Made by a program: the position numbers and the translations under genes. 64,000 nucleotides of DNA from Serinibacter arcticus (GTDB lineage: Bacteria > Actinomycetota > Actinomycetes > Actinomycetales > Beutenbergiaceae), in NCBI RefSeq assembly GCF_004786095.1, contig NZ_RHPJ01000002.1:930001-994000 (forward strand), written 5' to 3'. This document shows positions 18,003 through 27,458 of this stretch, piece by piece. The notes beneath the pieces were generated by a model. It made no database searches, was not told where the DNA came from, and saw only the letters and a list, made by a program, of their open reading frames with translations. Numbering within the stretch: position 1 is the first letter of the stretch; every line of letters starts with the position of its first letter.

Positions 18003-18673
18003 AGGCGCCAGTCGATCGGGTCGGCGCCCTGCTCCGACAGGAGCGTGTTGACCCGGCTGAACGGGCGCGAGCCGAAGAAGCCGTTCCGCGCCGAGAGCGG
18101 AGAGGGGTGGGCGCTCGCGACGACGGGGGTGTCGCCGAGCATCGGCGTCAGCGACTGCGCGTCACGCCCCCACAGCACCGCGACGAGCGGTCCGCCCCGC
18201 GCCACCAGGGCCTCGATCGCCGCCTGGGTCACGTCCTCCCAGCCCCGACGGCGGTGCGAACCCGCCGCTCCCGGTCCCACTGTGAGCACGCGGTTGAGCA
18301 GCAGGACGCCGTGGTCGGCCCACGCCGTCAGGTCGCCGTGCGAGGGTCGGGGGAGTCCGAGGTCGGACTCGAGCTCGGTGTAGATGTTCGCGAGCGAGCG
18401 CGGCACCGGTCGGACGTCGGGGGCGACCGAGAACGACAGCCCGACGGCGTGGCCCGGGGTCGGGTAGGGGTCCTGTCCGACGATCAGCACGCGGACGTCG
18501 GCCATCGGGCGTTCGAAGGCGCGCAGCACCTGCGCGCCGGCGGGGAGGTAGGAGCGGCCCTGCGCGACCTCCTCCCGCAGGAAGTCGCCGAGCCGGTGCA
18601 CGGTGGGCTCGACGGGCGCCAGCGCCTCCGCCCAGTCGGGTGCCACGAGGTCGCTCAGCGGTCGGGTCGGCAT
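17993..18673 (-). CDS. ung: uracil-DNA glycosylase
   Basis: A 226-residue family 1 uracil-DNA glycosylase that removes uracil from DNA as the first step of base-excision repair. The active-site motif [16 protein letters not shown] gives D68 as the catalytic aspartate, and the HPSPLSA motif gives H189. Length and motif spacing match the family. The start codon faces the DUF3263 gene in divergent orientation. The stop codon lies inside the last unit of the 21-nt repeat array, so that array begins exactly at the 3' end of this gene. Confidence 0.96.
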   Translation of the reverse strand: MPTRPLSDLVAPDWAEALAPVEPTVHRLGDFLREEVAQGRSYLPAGAQVLRAFERPMADVRVLIVGQDPYPTPGHAVGLSFSVAPDVRPVPRSLANIYTELESDLGLPRPSHGDLTAWADHGVLLLNRVLTVGPGAAGSHRRRGWEDVTQAAIEALVARGGPLVAVLWGRDAQSLTPMLGDTPVVASAHPSPLSARNGFFGSRPFSRVNTLLSEQGADPIDWRLPA

Positions 18674-18731
18674 CCGTCGATCCTCGCAGGATCCGGGCCG
18701 CGGAGCCCGGTCGAGCTCGTGGCCGGGCCGA

Positions 18732-18761
18732 ATGACACCCGTGTACTTCCCGGTCTACAGT
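18732..18761 (+). promoter_or_regulatory. candidate promoter of the DUF3263 gene
   Basis: ATGACA at 18732-18737 and TACAGT at 18756-18761 are 18 bases apart. The expected start point lies about 30 bases before the ATG and its Shine-Dalgarno. Confidence 0.5.
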
Positions 18762-18798
18762 GGTGGAGACAGTCCCCAGCAGGTCGAGGAGTCTTCCC

Positions 18799-19098
18799 AT
18801 GGCAGCAGCCGTCGCGCACGACGCCGTCGTCGCCCACGACGCCCCGGCCCTGACCGAGCGCGAGGCCGCCATCCTGGAGTTCGAGCGGGGCTGGTGGCGC
18901 CACGGCGGCGCCAAGGAGTCCGCGATCACCGAGCTCTTCGGGATGACCGCCACGCGCTACTACCAGACGCTCAACGTGCTGATCGACTCGCCCCTCGCCC
19001 TCGCCGCCGACCCGATGCTGGTCAAGCGTCTGCGTCGCATGCGGTCCGCCAGGCAGCAGGTGCGCCAGGCGCGCCGGTTCGCCGACGGCGCGCTCTGA
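18799..19098 (+). CDS. DUF3263 family small protein
   Basis: A 99-residue actinobacterial conserved protein of unknown function with a helical core. The signature ILEFERGWWRHGGAKESAI and the segment TATRYYQTLNVLID identify the family. I chose the ATG at 18799 because GAGGAG (18786-18791) lies seven bases before it; an in-frame GTG at 18760 would add 13 residues that look unlike the family and lies within the candidate promoter. The FGMTATRYYQTLN part looks helix-turn-helix-like, which is only a suggestion. It precedes the LytR C-terminal-domain gene, a common actinobacterial pairing. Confidence 0.85.
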   Translation: MAAAVAHDAVVAHDAPALTEREAAILEFERGWWRHGGAKESAITELFGMTATRYYQTLNVLIDSPLALAADPMLVKRLRRMRSARQQVRQARRFADGAL

Positions 19099-19112
19099 GC
19101 GCCCCCGCCGGT

Positions 19113-19118
19113 TAGTCT
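19113..19118 (+). promoter_or_regulatory. -10 element of an apparent leaderless gene
   Basis: TAGTCT ends six bases before the GTG at 19125, the spacing expected for transcription to start at the start codon. There is no Shine-Dalgarno. Confidence 0.55.
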
Positions 19119-19124
19119 CGCACC

Positions 19125-19730
19125 GTGGCTCAGGACGACTACGACTACCCCGAGGACGAGTTCGACGTCCTCGGCAACGACCGGACCCCGGCGGCGGTGC
19201 ACCGCGCGCCACGCCCCTGGTGGCGCGTCTGGGGGCCGTTGATCGCCGTCGTCGTCCTCGCCCCGCTGATCGCCTACGGGCTGGTGCAGCTGGGCACGGG
19301 CGGCGACACCGACCCCGAGCCGGCCGCCACCTCGAGCGAGCAGCCCGCCGAGACCGAGGCGCCGCCGGAGGGCGAGGAGTCCACCGCCCCGACCGAGGGG
19401 GAGTCGACCCCCGCCCCGGAGGAGACCACGCCGGTCGAGCCCGAGGCGCCGCCGATCGACCAGGCCGTCGAGGTCCGCGTGCTCAACGGCGCCGGTGTCT
19501 CCGGGCTCGCCGGTCGCGTGGGTGACACGGTGTCGGCCGACGGCTGGACGACCGTGGTGCCAGGCAACTACACCTCGCCGCAGCCGCAGGACTCCACGAT
19601 CTTCTACAACAACGCCGACCTCCTCGACGAGGCGCAGGCCCTGGGCGAGCTCCTCGGCATCGGTCCGATCGTCGAGCTGGCCGACGTGCCCGCGATCACC
19701 GTGGTGCTGCGCCCCGACTTCGAGGAGTAG
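19125..19730 (+). CDS. membrane-anchored LytR C-terminal-domain protein
   Basis: A 201-residue bitopic membrane protein. An acidic cytoplasmic N terminus (residues 1-28) and one membrane helix (about 34-55, WGPLIAVVVLAPLIAYGLV) lead to an extracellular Glu/Pro/Thr-rich linker (60-108). The LytR_C domain (about 110-201, VEVRVLNGAGVSGLAGRVGD to ITVVLRPD) ends the protein. The domain often occurs at the C terminus of LytR-CpsA-Psr cell-wall ligases, but here it stands alone without the ligase domain, so it is probably an envelope accessory protein. The start is GTG, apparently leaderless. Confidence 0.85.
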   Translation: MAQDDYDYPEDEFDVLGNDRTPAAVHRAPRPWWRVWGPLIAVVVLAPLIAYGLVQLGTGGDTDPEPAATSSEQPAETEAPPEGEESTAPTEGESTPAPEETTPVEPEAPPIDQAVEVRVLNGAGVSGLAGRVGDTVSADGWTTVVPGNYTSPQPQDSTIFYNNADLLDEAQALGELLGIGPIVELADVPAITVVLRPDFEE

Positions 19731-19759
19731 CGGGCGCCCGCCGGGCTCCTCGGCAGGCG

Positions 19760-19776
19760 GCCCGACGCCGTCGGGC
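19760..19776 (+). terminator. weak hairpin after the LytR_C gene
   Basis: A 7-bp GC stem (19760-19766 with 19770-19776) with a 3-base loop lies 30 bases after the stop. It is a modest terminator candidate. Confidence 0.4.
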
Positions 19777-19820
19777 GGCGCTGTCCTGGACGGTGTGGCT
19801 CGGGTGGTCCTCAGGGCGAT

Positions 19821-19826
19821 TACGGT
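19821..19826 (+). promoter_or_regulatory. -10 element of leaderless mqo
   Basis: TACGGT ends six bases before the ATG at 19833, and no Shine-Dalgarno lies between them. Confidence 0.55.
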
Positions 19827-19832
19827 TGTCCC

Positions 19833-21296
19833 ATGCCTGCTCCGCGCAACGACGCTCCGGTCGACTACGCCCTCATCGGCGGCGGGATCATGAGCGCCAC
19901 GCTCGCCCTCCTGCTGTCCGAGCTCGACCCGGACGCGACGATCCACGTCTACGAGCGACTCGGCGAGACGGCTCAGGAGAGCTCCGACCCCTGGCGCAAC
20001 GCCGGCACCGGCCACGCCGCCCTGTGCGAGCTGAACTACACGCCGGAGCGGTCCGACGGCAGCATCGACATCACCAAGGCCATCGCGATCAACGAGCAGT
20101 TCAAGGCCTCGCGCGAGCTGTGGGACTTCCTCGCCGACCAGGGGTCGCTGCCCGCCGGCACCCCGTTCCTCTCGCCGGTGCCGCACATGAACCTCGTCAT
20201 CGGTGAGGCGAACGTCGACTACCTGCGCCGTCGGCACGCCGCGCTGTCGGCCCACCCCAACTTCGCGGACATGCTGTTCACGGAGGACCGCTCGGTCATC
20301 GCCGACTGGGCCCCGCTCCTCATGGACGGTCGCGACGACGCCGAGCCCGTGGCCGCCACGCGCTCCGACGCCGGGACCGACGTCGACTTCGGCTCGCTCA
20401 CGCGCAGCATGTTCGAGGCCGCGAAGAAGCGCGGCGTCGTGGTGCACACGAGCGTCGAGGTCTCCTCGGTCCGGCGCAGCGGCAAGGGCTGGAACCTCAA
20501 GGTCCGCGACAACCGGTGGAACCCGCTGGGGGAGCGCAGCACGGCCCGCGCGCGGTTCGTGTTCGTCGGCGCCGGCGGCGGTGCCCTGCGCCTGCTGCAG
20601 TCGACCGGCATCCCGGAGGTCCGAGGCTTCGCGGGCTTCCCGATCTCCGGTCAGTTCCTGCGGACGTTCGATCCGGAGCTGGTCGCGCGCCACCAGGCCA
20701 AGGTCTACGGCAAGGCCGACGGCGGAGCGCCCCCGATGTCCGTGCCGCACCTCGACACGCGCGTCGTGGACGGCCGCACCGCCCTGATGTTCGGGCCGTT
20801 CGCCGGGTTCAGCTTCAAGTTCCTGCGCTTCGGCTCGCCGCTCGACGCGCTCAAGACGATCCGTCCGGGCAACGTCCTGCCGCTGCTCGCCGTCGGGCGC
20901 GACAACCTCGACCTGGTGAAGTACCTCGTCACCGAGCTGGCGGCGACGCCGTCGGCCAAGCTGCGCGCGCTGCAGAAGTTCTTCCCCCGCGCCGAGCGCG
21001 GCGAGTGGACGATGATCACCGCCGGTCAGCGCGTGCAGATGATCAAGCCGGACCCGAAGCGCACCGGTTCGCTGCAGTTCGGCACCGAGGTCATCACGTC
21101 GGCCGACGGATCCGTGGCCGGGCTGCTCGGTGCGTCCCCCGGCGCCTCGACGGCCGCGTACGCGATGGCGCAGGTCGTCGAGCGCTGCTTCGGCGACGCG
21201 CACCCCGACTGGGTCGCGCGCCTGCGCGAGATCATGCCGAGCCTGGCGCGGGCCGACGCCGACCCGCACGACGCCAAGCCCTCCGGGCCGGTCTAG
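19833..21296 (+). CDS. mqo: malate:quinone oxidoreductase
   Basis: A 487-residue FAD-dependent membrane-associated enzyme that oxidises malate to oxaloacetate and passes electrons to the quinone pool, serving the TCA cycle and the respiratory chain. The N-terminal dinucleotide fold is DYALIGGGIMSATLALLL, and the family signature SSDPWRNAGTGHAALCELNY follows. GLLGASPGASTAAYAM near the C terminus is also typical of Mqo. The length matches the family. The ATG at 19833 appears leaderless. No strong terminator is visible between its stop and the pilus locus. Confidence 0.96.
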   Translation: MPAPRNDAPVDYALIGGGIMSATLALLLSELDPDATIHVYERLGETAQESSDPWRNAGTGHAALCELNYTPERSDGSIDITKAIAINEQFKASRELWDFLADQGSLPAGTPFLSPVPHMNLVIGEANVDYLRRRHAALSAHPNFADMLFTEDRSVIADWAPLLMDGRDDAEPVAATRSDAGTDVDFGSLTRSMFEAAKKRGVVVHTSVEVSSVRRSGKGWNLKVRDNRWNPLGERSTARARFVFVGAGGGALRLLQSTGIPEVRGFAGFPISGQFLRTFDPELVARHQAKVYGKADGGAPPMSVPHLDTRVVDGRTALMFGPFAGFSFKFLRFGSPLDALKTIRPGNVLPLLAVGRDNLDLVKYLVTELAATPSAKLRALQKFFPRAERGEWTMITAGQRVQMIKPDPKRTGSLQFGTEVITSADGSVAGLLGASPGASTAAYAMAQVVERCFGDAHPDWVARLREIMPSLARADADPHDAKPSGPV

Positions 21297-21364
21297 GCTC
21301 CCTCCCGAACGTCGGTCACGGCCTCGCGGCACCCGCTGCGGGGCAGTGACGCACGCCACCTCGG

Positions 21365-21430
21365 CAACGGCTCGATTCGTTAATCCGCCACTGGTGCAGA
21401 GTGTTTTCTTATGGTTAAGATTTCGCTAGT
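21365..21430 (+). promoter_or_regulatory. AT-rich island, likely promoter region of the pilus locus
   Basis: The 193-base gap between mqo and the surface-protein gene contains an unusually AT-rich stretch for this genome. TAAGAT at 21416-21421 is the best -10 candidate; no convincing -35 is seen. Nothing else is recognisable in the gap. Confidence 0.4.
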
Positions 21431-21489
21431 CCGCGGCCCTGGTCGGCTCTGGACGAGTCAAGTCCACGCCACCCAGGAGACGCGCCTTC

Positions 21490-24400
21490 GTGACGCCGCC
21501 ACGCCCGCACCGCCGCCAGCGACTCGTCGCTCGGCGGAGCGTCCGGTCCGGCGTCCGCGCCGTCGCCGTGGCCGTCACCCTCGTGGTCGGTCTGTGGTCA
21601 GGGGCGACCGCCCCGACGCTCGCCGCGAGCGCCGCCCCGGTCCCGGACGCCACCTCGACGGCGGATGTGACGCCGTCGCCCGAGGGGTCGACCGACGCCT
21701 CCGTGGCGCCGGAGGCTCCGTCCGCGCAGCCCTCGGCGTCCGACGAGCCGGCGCCCGTCTCCGTACCGACCGCCGAGACGCCGGAGCCGCGTGCCCCCGA
21801 CGAGCCGGCGCCCGTCTCCGTACCGACCGCCGAGACGCCGGAGCCGCGTGCCCCCGACGCCGCCGCCGTCGACCAGGCACCGGAGCAGCCCGGGACGCCA
21901 GAGGCGGCGCCCGAGGCCCCCGAGTCTGACGGCGACGGCCCCGACGCCGCCCTCGGGTCCATGGCTCGTGCCGACGTGAGCCTCCTCGCCGCCGGTGTTC
22001 CCGAGGCCCCCCGTCAGGTGTGGATCGAGACCTTCGAGCAGGGGCTGGCCAACGTCGCGACCGGACTCCCGACCTACGCGAGCGGCCGGTACACGGCATC
22101 GACCGGCTGGGTGAACGGGACCGGCTGCACCGGCGTGCTGGTCAACTACCTCGCCACCTACCCCAACGCCGCGTTCTGCCCCTCGCAGGGCACGGTCCTC
22201 ACGCCGACGACGACCTCGGCGCGCGAGGTGCGTCGCCTGGCCGACGTGCTCGGCCAGGTGGCCGCCGGGGTGGTCGGCGGGACCGCCGCGAACTCTCCGG
22301 CCAACGGGTCGACCGCCAGCGGCACGCGGACCAACCATGCGCTCGTCTCCTACCCCTACGGCGCGGTCACCGGGGGCACCACGGTGCTCCAGTCCGTCAA
22401 CACCCTGGGCGTGACCGCCCCGGACCGCCGGTTCTACCAGGTGCGGATGAACGCCGCCGGCGCGGTGTGCGGCACGAACAACGCCTCCCTCCAGCTCACC
22501 CTCGTCCAGGGCACCACGACCCTGCTGACCGGGTTCGCGGCCCCCGTCGTGCCGTGCGCCAGCACCGGGAACGTCTTCTACACCGCCCCGACGCTGTCCG
22601 CCTCGGGCGGGCTCCTCGACCCGGGCTGGTCGCCGTCGGCCCGCGCCGCGACCTTCAACGGCACGACGGCGACGGCCCTCACGCCGGCGCAGGTCGCCGC
22701 CGCCCGCGTGCAGCTCGTGAACACCGTGACGGGGGCCGGCAGCGCGTTCGGCGTCGACGACCTGCGGCTGCTCGACGTCACGCCCGCCCTGGACGTGGCC
22801 TTCACGTCGGGCGAGGCGACGGCGACCGTGCCGACCACCCTGACCTACACGGTCACGAACACGAGCGACCTGCTCGCCAAGACGGACTGGGCGTTCTCCG
22901 CGGCCCTCCCCACGGGTCTGACCGTCGCGCCGACGCCCGGCGTCGCCGGGACGTGCACGAACGTCGCGGGCACGGCCTACGCGGTCACCGCCGCAGCGGG
23001 TGCGTCCACGGTCGCGGTGGCCGGGGGAGACCTGGCCGCGGGTGCGACGTCCTGCACGATCACGGTCGCGGTCGTGGCGGCCGCCGCCGGCACCGTCAGC
23101 AGCGGGGCGGTGACCCCCTCGGGTCTGGTGGTGGCCTCCGACGACACCCTCGTCGTCGTCCCCGCCACGACGATCACGGTGCGCAAGAACCTGCCGACGC
23201 GTTCCGCGGCCGGCGACCAGTTCACGCTGTCGCTGCGCTCGGGAACCACGGTGCTCGCCTCGGCCACGACGTCGGGCACCGCCACCGGCCTGCAGGCCGC
23301 GGAGATCACCCGCGCCGTCGTGCAGCCCGGCGACGTCTACACGATCCACGAGGCGCAGACCGCCGGCGCCGGACTCGGCTACGCGCCCTCCTACGAGTGC
23401 ACGCGGGCCGGGACGGTCATCGCGTCGGGCTCGGGCGGCTCGGGCTCGCTGACGGTGCCGGACGAGCAGGGCGCCGAGGTCGTGTGCACCTTCACGAACA
23501 CGGTCCAGACCGCGCGGCTGTTCTGCGACGCCAACCACTTCTACTCCGTGACGCCCGCCGGTGCGCTGCAGCAGGGCGACATCGTCACGGGGACGGCCGC
23601 CACCGTCGGCACCTGGCCGAGCGTCACCTCGGCGAACGCGCTCGGTGTCGGCGCCGGGGGGTCGGTGGCGTACGCGCTCGACCGGACCACCGCCGCCAAC
23701 GGCGTGGTGTCGATCCTCAAGTGGTCCACGACGGGCGGCTTCCAGAAGATCCCGGACTCCGCGTACACGCTGAGCGCCGGCGGCACGGTGATCACCGGCA
23801 GCATCGTCGCCGGCGCGGTCGACACGGTCAGCGGGCGCTTCCTGTTCGGCACGTTCGTCAACTCGCAGTACTACCTGTGGAGCTTCACCGAGAGCAACCC
23901 GGTCGCGACCCGGTTCGCCTTCGTGGGCTCCTTCCCCACCGGGGCGACGCCGAACGGCAACGGCGACATGGCCTTCGACGCCCAGGGCAACCTCTACGTC
24001 GTCGGCGCCGCAACGGTCAACGGCGCGAGCAGCGCCACGATCTACACGGTCACCGCCGCGACGCTCGCGTCGGCGTCGGGCGGCACGCTCACCGTCGGCT
24101 CGTCCTCGACGCGCGCCCTGCTCGGCACCGACGCCGCCTTCGCCAACCTCAACGGCATCGCGTTCTCGCCCCGCGGCACGGTCTACCTCGCCAACGCGGG
24201 CAGCGCGTACGAGTTCGACGCCACGACGTGGACCCGCGTGCCGGGCACCCCGCGCGTGCCCGTCGACTCGGTCGACCTGGGCGGGTGCTCCTCGCCGTCG
24301 ACGATCACGGTGCAGAAGAACGTCGTCGGCCGTCTCGCGACGACCGACCAGTTCACGCTCACCGCGTCCACCGGCACGCCGCCCACGGCGTTCGCGACGG

Positions 24401-25833
24401 CGACCACGACCGGTGCCGCGACCGGCCGCCAGGCCGCCCAGATCGGTCCGCTCCCCGCGCCCACCGGCACCACGGTCACGGTCACGGAGGCGATGGCGGC
24501 GGGGTCGACGTCGGCCATCGGCGCCTACACGAGCCTGGTCGAGTGCTGGTCGGACGGGGTGCGGCTCAGCACGGGCACGGGTGCCAGCGGTAGCGTCGTG
24601 ATGCCGAATCGGCTGAGCGCCAACGTCACGTGCACCTTCTTCAACTCGCCGCGTCCGGCCTCCACCGTCCGCATCACCAAGACGGTCCGCGAGTTCTCCG
24701 GCCTCGAGCGCCCCGGCGTCGGCTTCAGCGTGGGGACGACGGCGACGGCGACCACCGGCACGGCCACGGCCCTGCCGAGCGAGGCGCCCCGCCAGCCGAC
24801 CGACGCCGCGGGGCAGGCGAGCTGGAGCGTCCTGTTCGGCTCGACGGCGTCGCGCGCGACGATCGTCGTCTCCGAGGTGCAGCAGGAGGGCTTCGCGTTC
24901 GTCAGCGGGTCGTGCACCGTCAACGGCGCACCCCGTGCGGTGACGTTCACGCAGGTCGGGACGCTGATCAGCGCCAGCATCACCGGCATCGCGGCGGCGA
25001 CGGCGATCGAGTGCACGTTCGTCAACGCGCCCACGGCCTCCCTGACCCTGGTGAAGTCCGTGTCCTTCGGCTCGGCGCTGACGACCGACTGGACCCTGAG
25101 CGCGACCGGCCCCGCCGCGGCGCTGCCCGGTCCGGCGGGTCGCTCGGGTGCGGCGGGGACGTCGAACGTGCCCGTCACCCCCGGCGTCCCCTACCGCCTG
25201 GCGGAGTCGGGCGGCACCCTCACCTACGTCCAGACCGGAGGGTGGGTCTGCCGCACGGCCGCGGGCGCCACGCTCGAGGTCTCGGCAGCGGGCGACGTCG
25301 TGCCGACGTCGGGCTCACCGGTCACGTGCACGGTGACGAACGCGACGGCGACGATCACGCTGCTGAACCAGGTCCAGGACCCGCGCGCGGGGTTCCAGGC
25401 GCCCGACTGGCGGGTCACGGCGACCCCCGGGGCGCTCGCGGGCGGGGTCCTGCCGACCGAGACCCGGCTGGGTGCCGAGTACGTCGCGACCGGGAACCCG
25501 GGCAGCACCTTCGAGGTGCGGCCGGGTCACGGGTACACGCTGACCCAGGCAGCCACCGATCCCAGGCGACCCCTCGCCTACCAGGAGCTTCGTCTCGAGC
25601 GACTCGTCGGGTCCACGTGGACCACGGTGACGTCCCGGACGATCACGGCCCCCGCGGCCGGGCAGACGGCGGTCTACCGCTTCGTCAACGCCCCCGTGGG
25701 TCCCACCACTCTGCCGCTCACCGGCGGCACGGGTGCCGACACGTTCTCCATCGCGGGGGGAGCGGTGCTGATCGTGGCACTCCTCCTGTCGGTGTGGCAC
25801 GGACGTCGGCGAAGGCGAGGCGCCTTCCGGTGA
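21490..25833 (+). CDS. large sortase-anchored surface protein, probable pilus tip adhesin
   Basis: A 1447-residue cell-wall-anchored protein. A basic N terminus and hydrophobic stretch (about 22-45) form the signal peptide, followed by a Pro/Glu/Ala-rich low-complexity stalk (50-158). The middle contains an adhesin-like beta region (about 170-440), a DUF11-like domain (VTNTSDLLAKTDW) and prealbumin-like repeats of the type ITVRKN...TGLQAAEI. A propeller-like block lies at about 675-935 (LFCDANHFYSVTPAGAL). The C terminus has the sorting signal LPLTG (1408-1412), a membrane helix and RRRRRG tail. The GTG start has an AGGAGA Shine-Dalgarno. Position before a backbone pilin and class C sortase suggests the tip subunit; the ligand is unknown. 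Confidence 0.85.
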   Translation: MTPPRPHRRQRLVARRSVRSGVRAVAVAVTLVVGLWSGATAPTLAASAAPVPDATSTADVTPSPEGSTDASVAPEAPSAQPSASDEPAPVSVPTAETPEPRAPDEPAPVSVPTAETPEPRAPDAAAVDQAPEQPGTPEAAPEAPESDGDGPDAALGSMARADVSLLAAGVPEAPRQVWIETFEQGLANVATGLPTYASGRYTASTGWVNGTGCTGVLVNYLATYPNAAFCPSQGTVLTPTTTSAREVRRLADVLGQVAAGVVGGTAANSPANGSTASGTRTNHALVSYPYGAVTGGTTVLQSVNTLGVTAPDRRFYQVRMNAAGAVCGTNNASLQLTLVQGTTTLLTGFAAPVVPCASTGNVFYTAPTLSASGGLLDPGWSPSARAATFNGTTATALTPAQVAAARVQLVNTVTGAGSAFGVDDLRLLDVTPALDVAFTSGEATATVPTTLTYTVTNTSDLLAKTDWAFSAALPTGLTVAPTPGVAGTCTNVAGTAYAVTAAAGASTVAVAGGDLAAGATSCTITVAVVAAAAGTVSSGAVTPSGLVVASDDTLVVVPATTITVRKNLPTRSAAGDQFTLSLRSGTTVLASATTSGTATGLQAAEITRAVVQPGDVYTIHEAQTAGAGLGYAPSYECTRAGTVIASGSGGSGSLTVPDEQGAEVVCTFTNTVQTARLFCDANHFYSVTPAGALQQGDIVTGTAATVGTWPSVTSANALGVGAGGSVAYALDRTTAANGVVSILKWSTTGGFQKIPDSAYTLSAGGTVITGSIVAGAVDTVSGRFLFGTFVNSQYYLWSFTESNPVATRFAFVGSFPTGATPNGNGDMAFDAQGNLYVVGAATVNGASSATIYTVTAATLASASGGTLTVGSSSTRALLGTDAAFANLNGIAFSPRGTVYLANAGSAYEFDATTWTRVPGTPRVPVDSVDLGGCSSPSTITVQKNVVGRLATTDQFTLTASTGTPPTAFATATTTGAATGRQAAQIGPLPAPTGTTVTVTEAMAAGSTSAIGAYTSLVECWSDGVRLSTGTGASGSVVMPNRLSANVTCTFFNSPRPASTVRITKTVREFSGLERPGVGFSVGTTATATTGTATALPSEAPRQPTDAAGQASWSVLFGSTASRATIVVSEVQQEGFAFVSGSCTVNGAPRAVTFTQVGTLISASITGIAAATAIECTFVNAPTASLTLVKSVSFGSALTTDWTLSATGPAAALPGPAGRSGAAGTSNVPVTPGVPYRLAESGGTLTYVQTGGWVCRTAAGATLEVSAAGDVVPTSGSPVTCTVTNATATITLLNQVQDPRAGFQAPDWRVTATPGALAGGVLPTETRLGAEYVATGNPGSTFEVRPGHGYTLTQAATDPRRPLAYQELRLERLVGSTWTTVTSRTITAPAAGQTAVYRFVNAPVGPTTLPLTGGTGADTFSIAGGAVLIVALLLSVWHGRRRRRGAFR
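21742..21855 (+). repeat. perfect 57-nt tandem duplication in the stalk-coding region
   Basis: Bases 21742-21798 and 21799-21855 are identical. Each copy encodes the 19 residues DEPAPVSVPTAETPEPRAP, in frame, lengthening the proline-rich stalk of the surface protein. Confidence 0.9.
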
Positions 25834-25931
25834 TGCGTCACGCGCTCGGCCACCACCACGTCCCTGCTCCCAGCCCTTCCACCCCCTCGCCATCGTCTCG
25901 ACGGCACCCTTCCCACTCCCAGGAGAACCCC

Positions 25932-27449
25932 ATGTCCCGTAGCCTCCTCCGGCGGCTGACCGCCGCCGCCGGCCTGCTGGCCCTGTCCGCGACGGCGGCC
26001 TTCGCCGCCGTGGCACCGGCGCAGGCCGTCACCCTGCCCGGCAACATCGACTCGACGATCGACCGCACGCTGACGATCCACAAGTTCGCCCTCGGCCCGG
26101 GCAACGGTCAGCAGATCGGCACCGGCGCGGAGGTTCCCGTGTCCGGAGTGCCGCTGTCCGGCGCGACGTTCACCGCCGCTCTCGTGCAGGGCGTCGACCT
26201 CACCACCCCTGCCGGCTGGACCCAGGTCTCCGCCCTCACGCCGGCCGCCGCGGCCTCTCGCGTCACCGTCGCCGACACCTACACCGCCACGACCGGCGCC
26301 AACGGCGTCGCGACGTTCAACGGCGGCGACACCATGCCGATCGGTCTCTACCTCGTGACGGAGACCGTGCTCCCCGCGGAGGCGACCAACCCGGCCGCGC
26401 CGTTCCTCGTCACGCTGCCCTTCCCGACGGGCCCGGGCGGTGCGCCGTCGAACCAGTGGATCTACGACGTGCACGTCTACCCCAAGAACGCCGTCACCGC
26501 GCTGACGAAGACGCGCGTCCCGGCTCCGGCCAACTCGGTGGAGGCCCGCAACCCCGACCTCGTCCGCTGGGAGATCGAGCTCGACGTGCCGATCCTGGCC
26601 GCCGGCGAGGCGCTGGAGAACTTCACGCTCACCGACACGCTGCCGGTCGAGCTCGAGTACCTCGCGACCGGTCCCACCGGGGTCGCGCCGACCGGTGTCA
26701 CGGTGGAGAACGCCGCGGGTGCCTTCACGCCGTTCGTCGCCGGCACGGACTACACCATCACCTACGACGCGACGACGCGTGCCGCCACCCTGGACTTCAC
26801 CCCCGCCGGCCTCACCCGCCTGACGGGCTTCCAGGACGGTGACGTCACCTTCTCCGTGCTGACCCGCGCCGTGAGCATCCCCGCCAACGGCATCATCACG
26901 AACACGGCGACGGGTGCCGTGAACGACGCGACCCAGTCGGTCACCGGCAGCACGCCGATCGGTCAGCTCACGGTCTTCGCCTTCCAGGGCGAGAACGGCG
27001 TGCGCACCCCGCTCGCGGGCGCCGAGTACCAGGTCTTCCTCAACCAGAACGACGCGACCCTGGGCCAGAACCCGATCGTCATCAACGGCGTCTCGAGCTG
27101 GACGACCGGTGCGACCGGCTTCGTCGCCATCCCGATCATCACGCCGGGCAACTACTACGTGCGTGAGGTCACCCCGCCCGCCGGGTTCCAGCTGCCGACG
27201 CCGAGCCAGATCCAGACGCAGGTCGTCGCCGGTCCGAGCTCGACCACGGCTCCCGTCCAGAACTACGTCGAGTTCGAGCACGACCAGGTCCCGGCCTTCG
27301 CGCTCCCGCTCACGGGTAGCGACGGCGGTCTGTGGTTCACGCTCGCCGGTGTGGCGCTCCTGACGACCGGTCTCGGCGTCGGCATCGTCGCGTCGCGTCG
27401 CCGCTCGGTGCGGGCGAAGGCCTCCACCGTCGCGCCCGCCGCCGCGTAG
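25932..27449 (+). CDS. SpaA-type backbone pilin, LPXTG-anchored
   Basis: A 505-residue major fimbrial subunit. The Sec signal peptide is residues 1-33 (ending APAQA). YDVHVYPKN contains the pilin motif, with K185 as the probable lysine joined by the sortase to the next subunit. Isopeptide-type Ig domains follow, and the E-box-like YYVREVTPPAGF lies near the end. The sorting signal LPLTG is at 458-462, then a membrane helix and a basic tail. I chose the ATG at 25932 because AGGAGAA lies just upstream and a signal peptide follows directly. It lies between the presumed tip protein and the class C sortase. Confidence 0.92.
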   Translation: MSRSLLRRLTAAAGLLALSATAAFAAVAPAQAVTLPGNIDSTIDRTLTIHKFALGPGNGQQIGTGAEVPVSGVPLSGATFTAALVQGVDLTTPAGWTQVSALTPAAAASRVTVADTYTATTGANGVATFNGGDTMPIGLYLVTETVLPAEATNPAAPFLVTLPFPTGPGGAPSNQWIYDVHVYPKNAVTALTKTRVPAPANSVEARNPDLVRWEIELDVPILAAGEALENFTLTDTLPVELEYLATGPTGVAPTGVTVENAAGAFTPFVAGTDYTITYDATTRAATLDFTPAGLTRLTGFQDGDVTFSVLTRAVSIPANGIITNTATGAVNDATQSVTGSTPIGQLTVFAFQGENGVRTPLAGAEYQVFLNQNDATLGQNPIVINGVSSWTTGATGFVAIPIITPGNYYVREVTPPAGFQLPTPSQIQTQVVAGPSSTTAPVQNYVEFEHDQVPAFALPLTGSDGGLWFTLAGVALLTTGLGVGIVASRRRSVRAKASTVAPAAA

Positions 27450-27458
27450 CGTAGGGCC

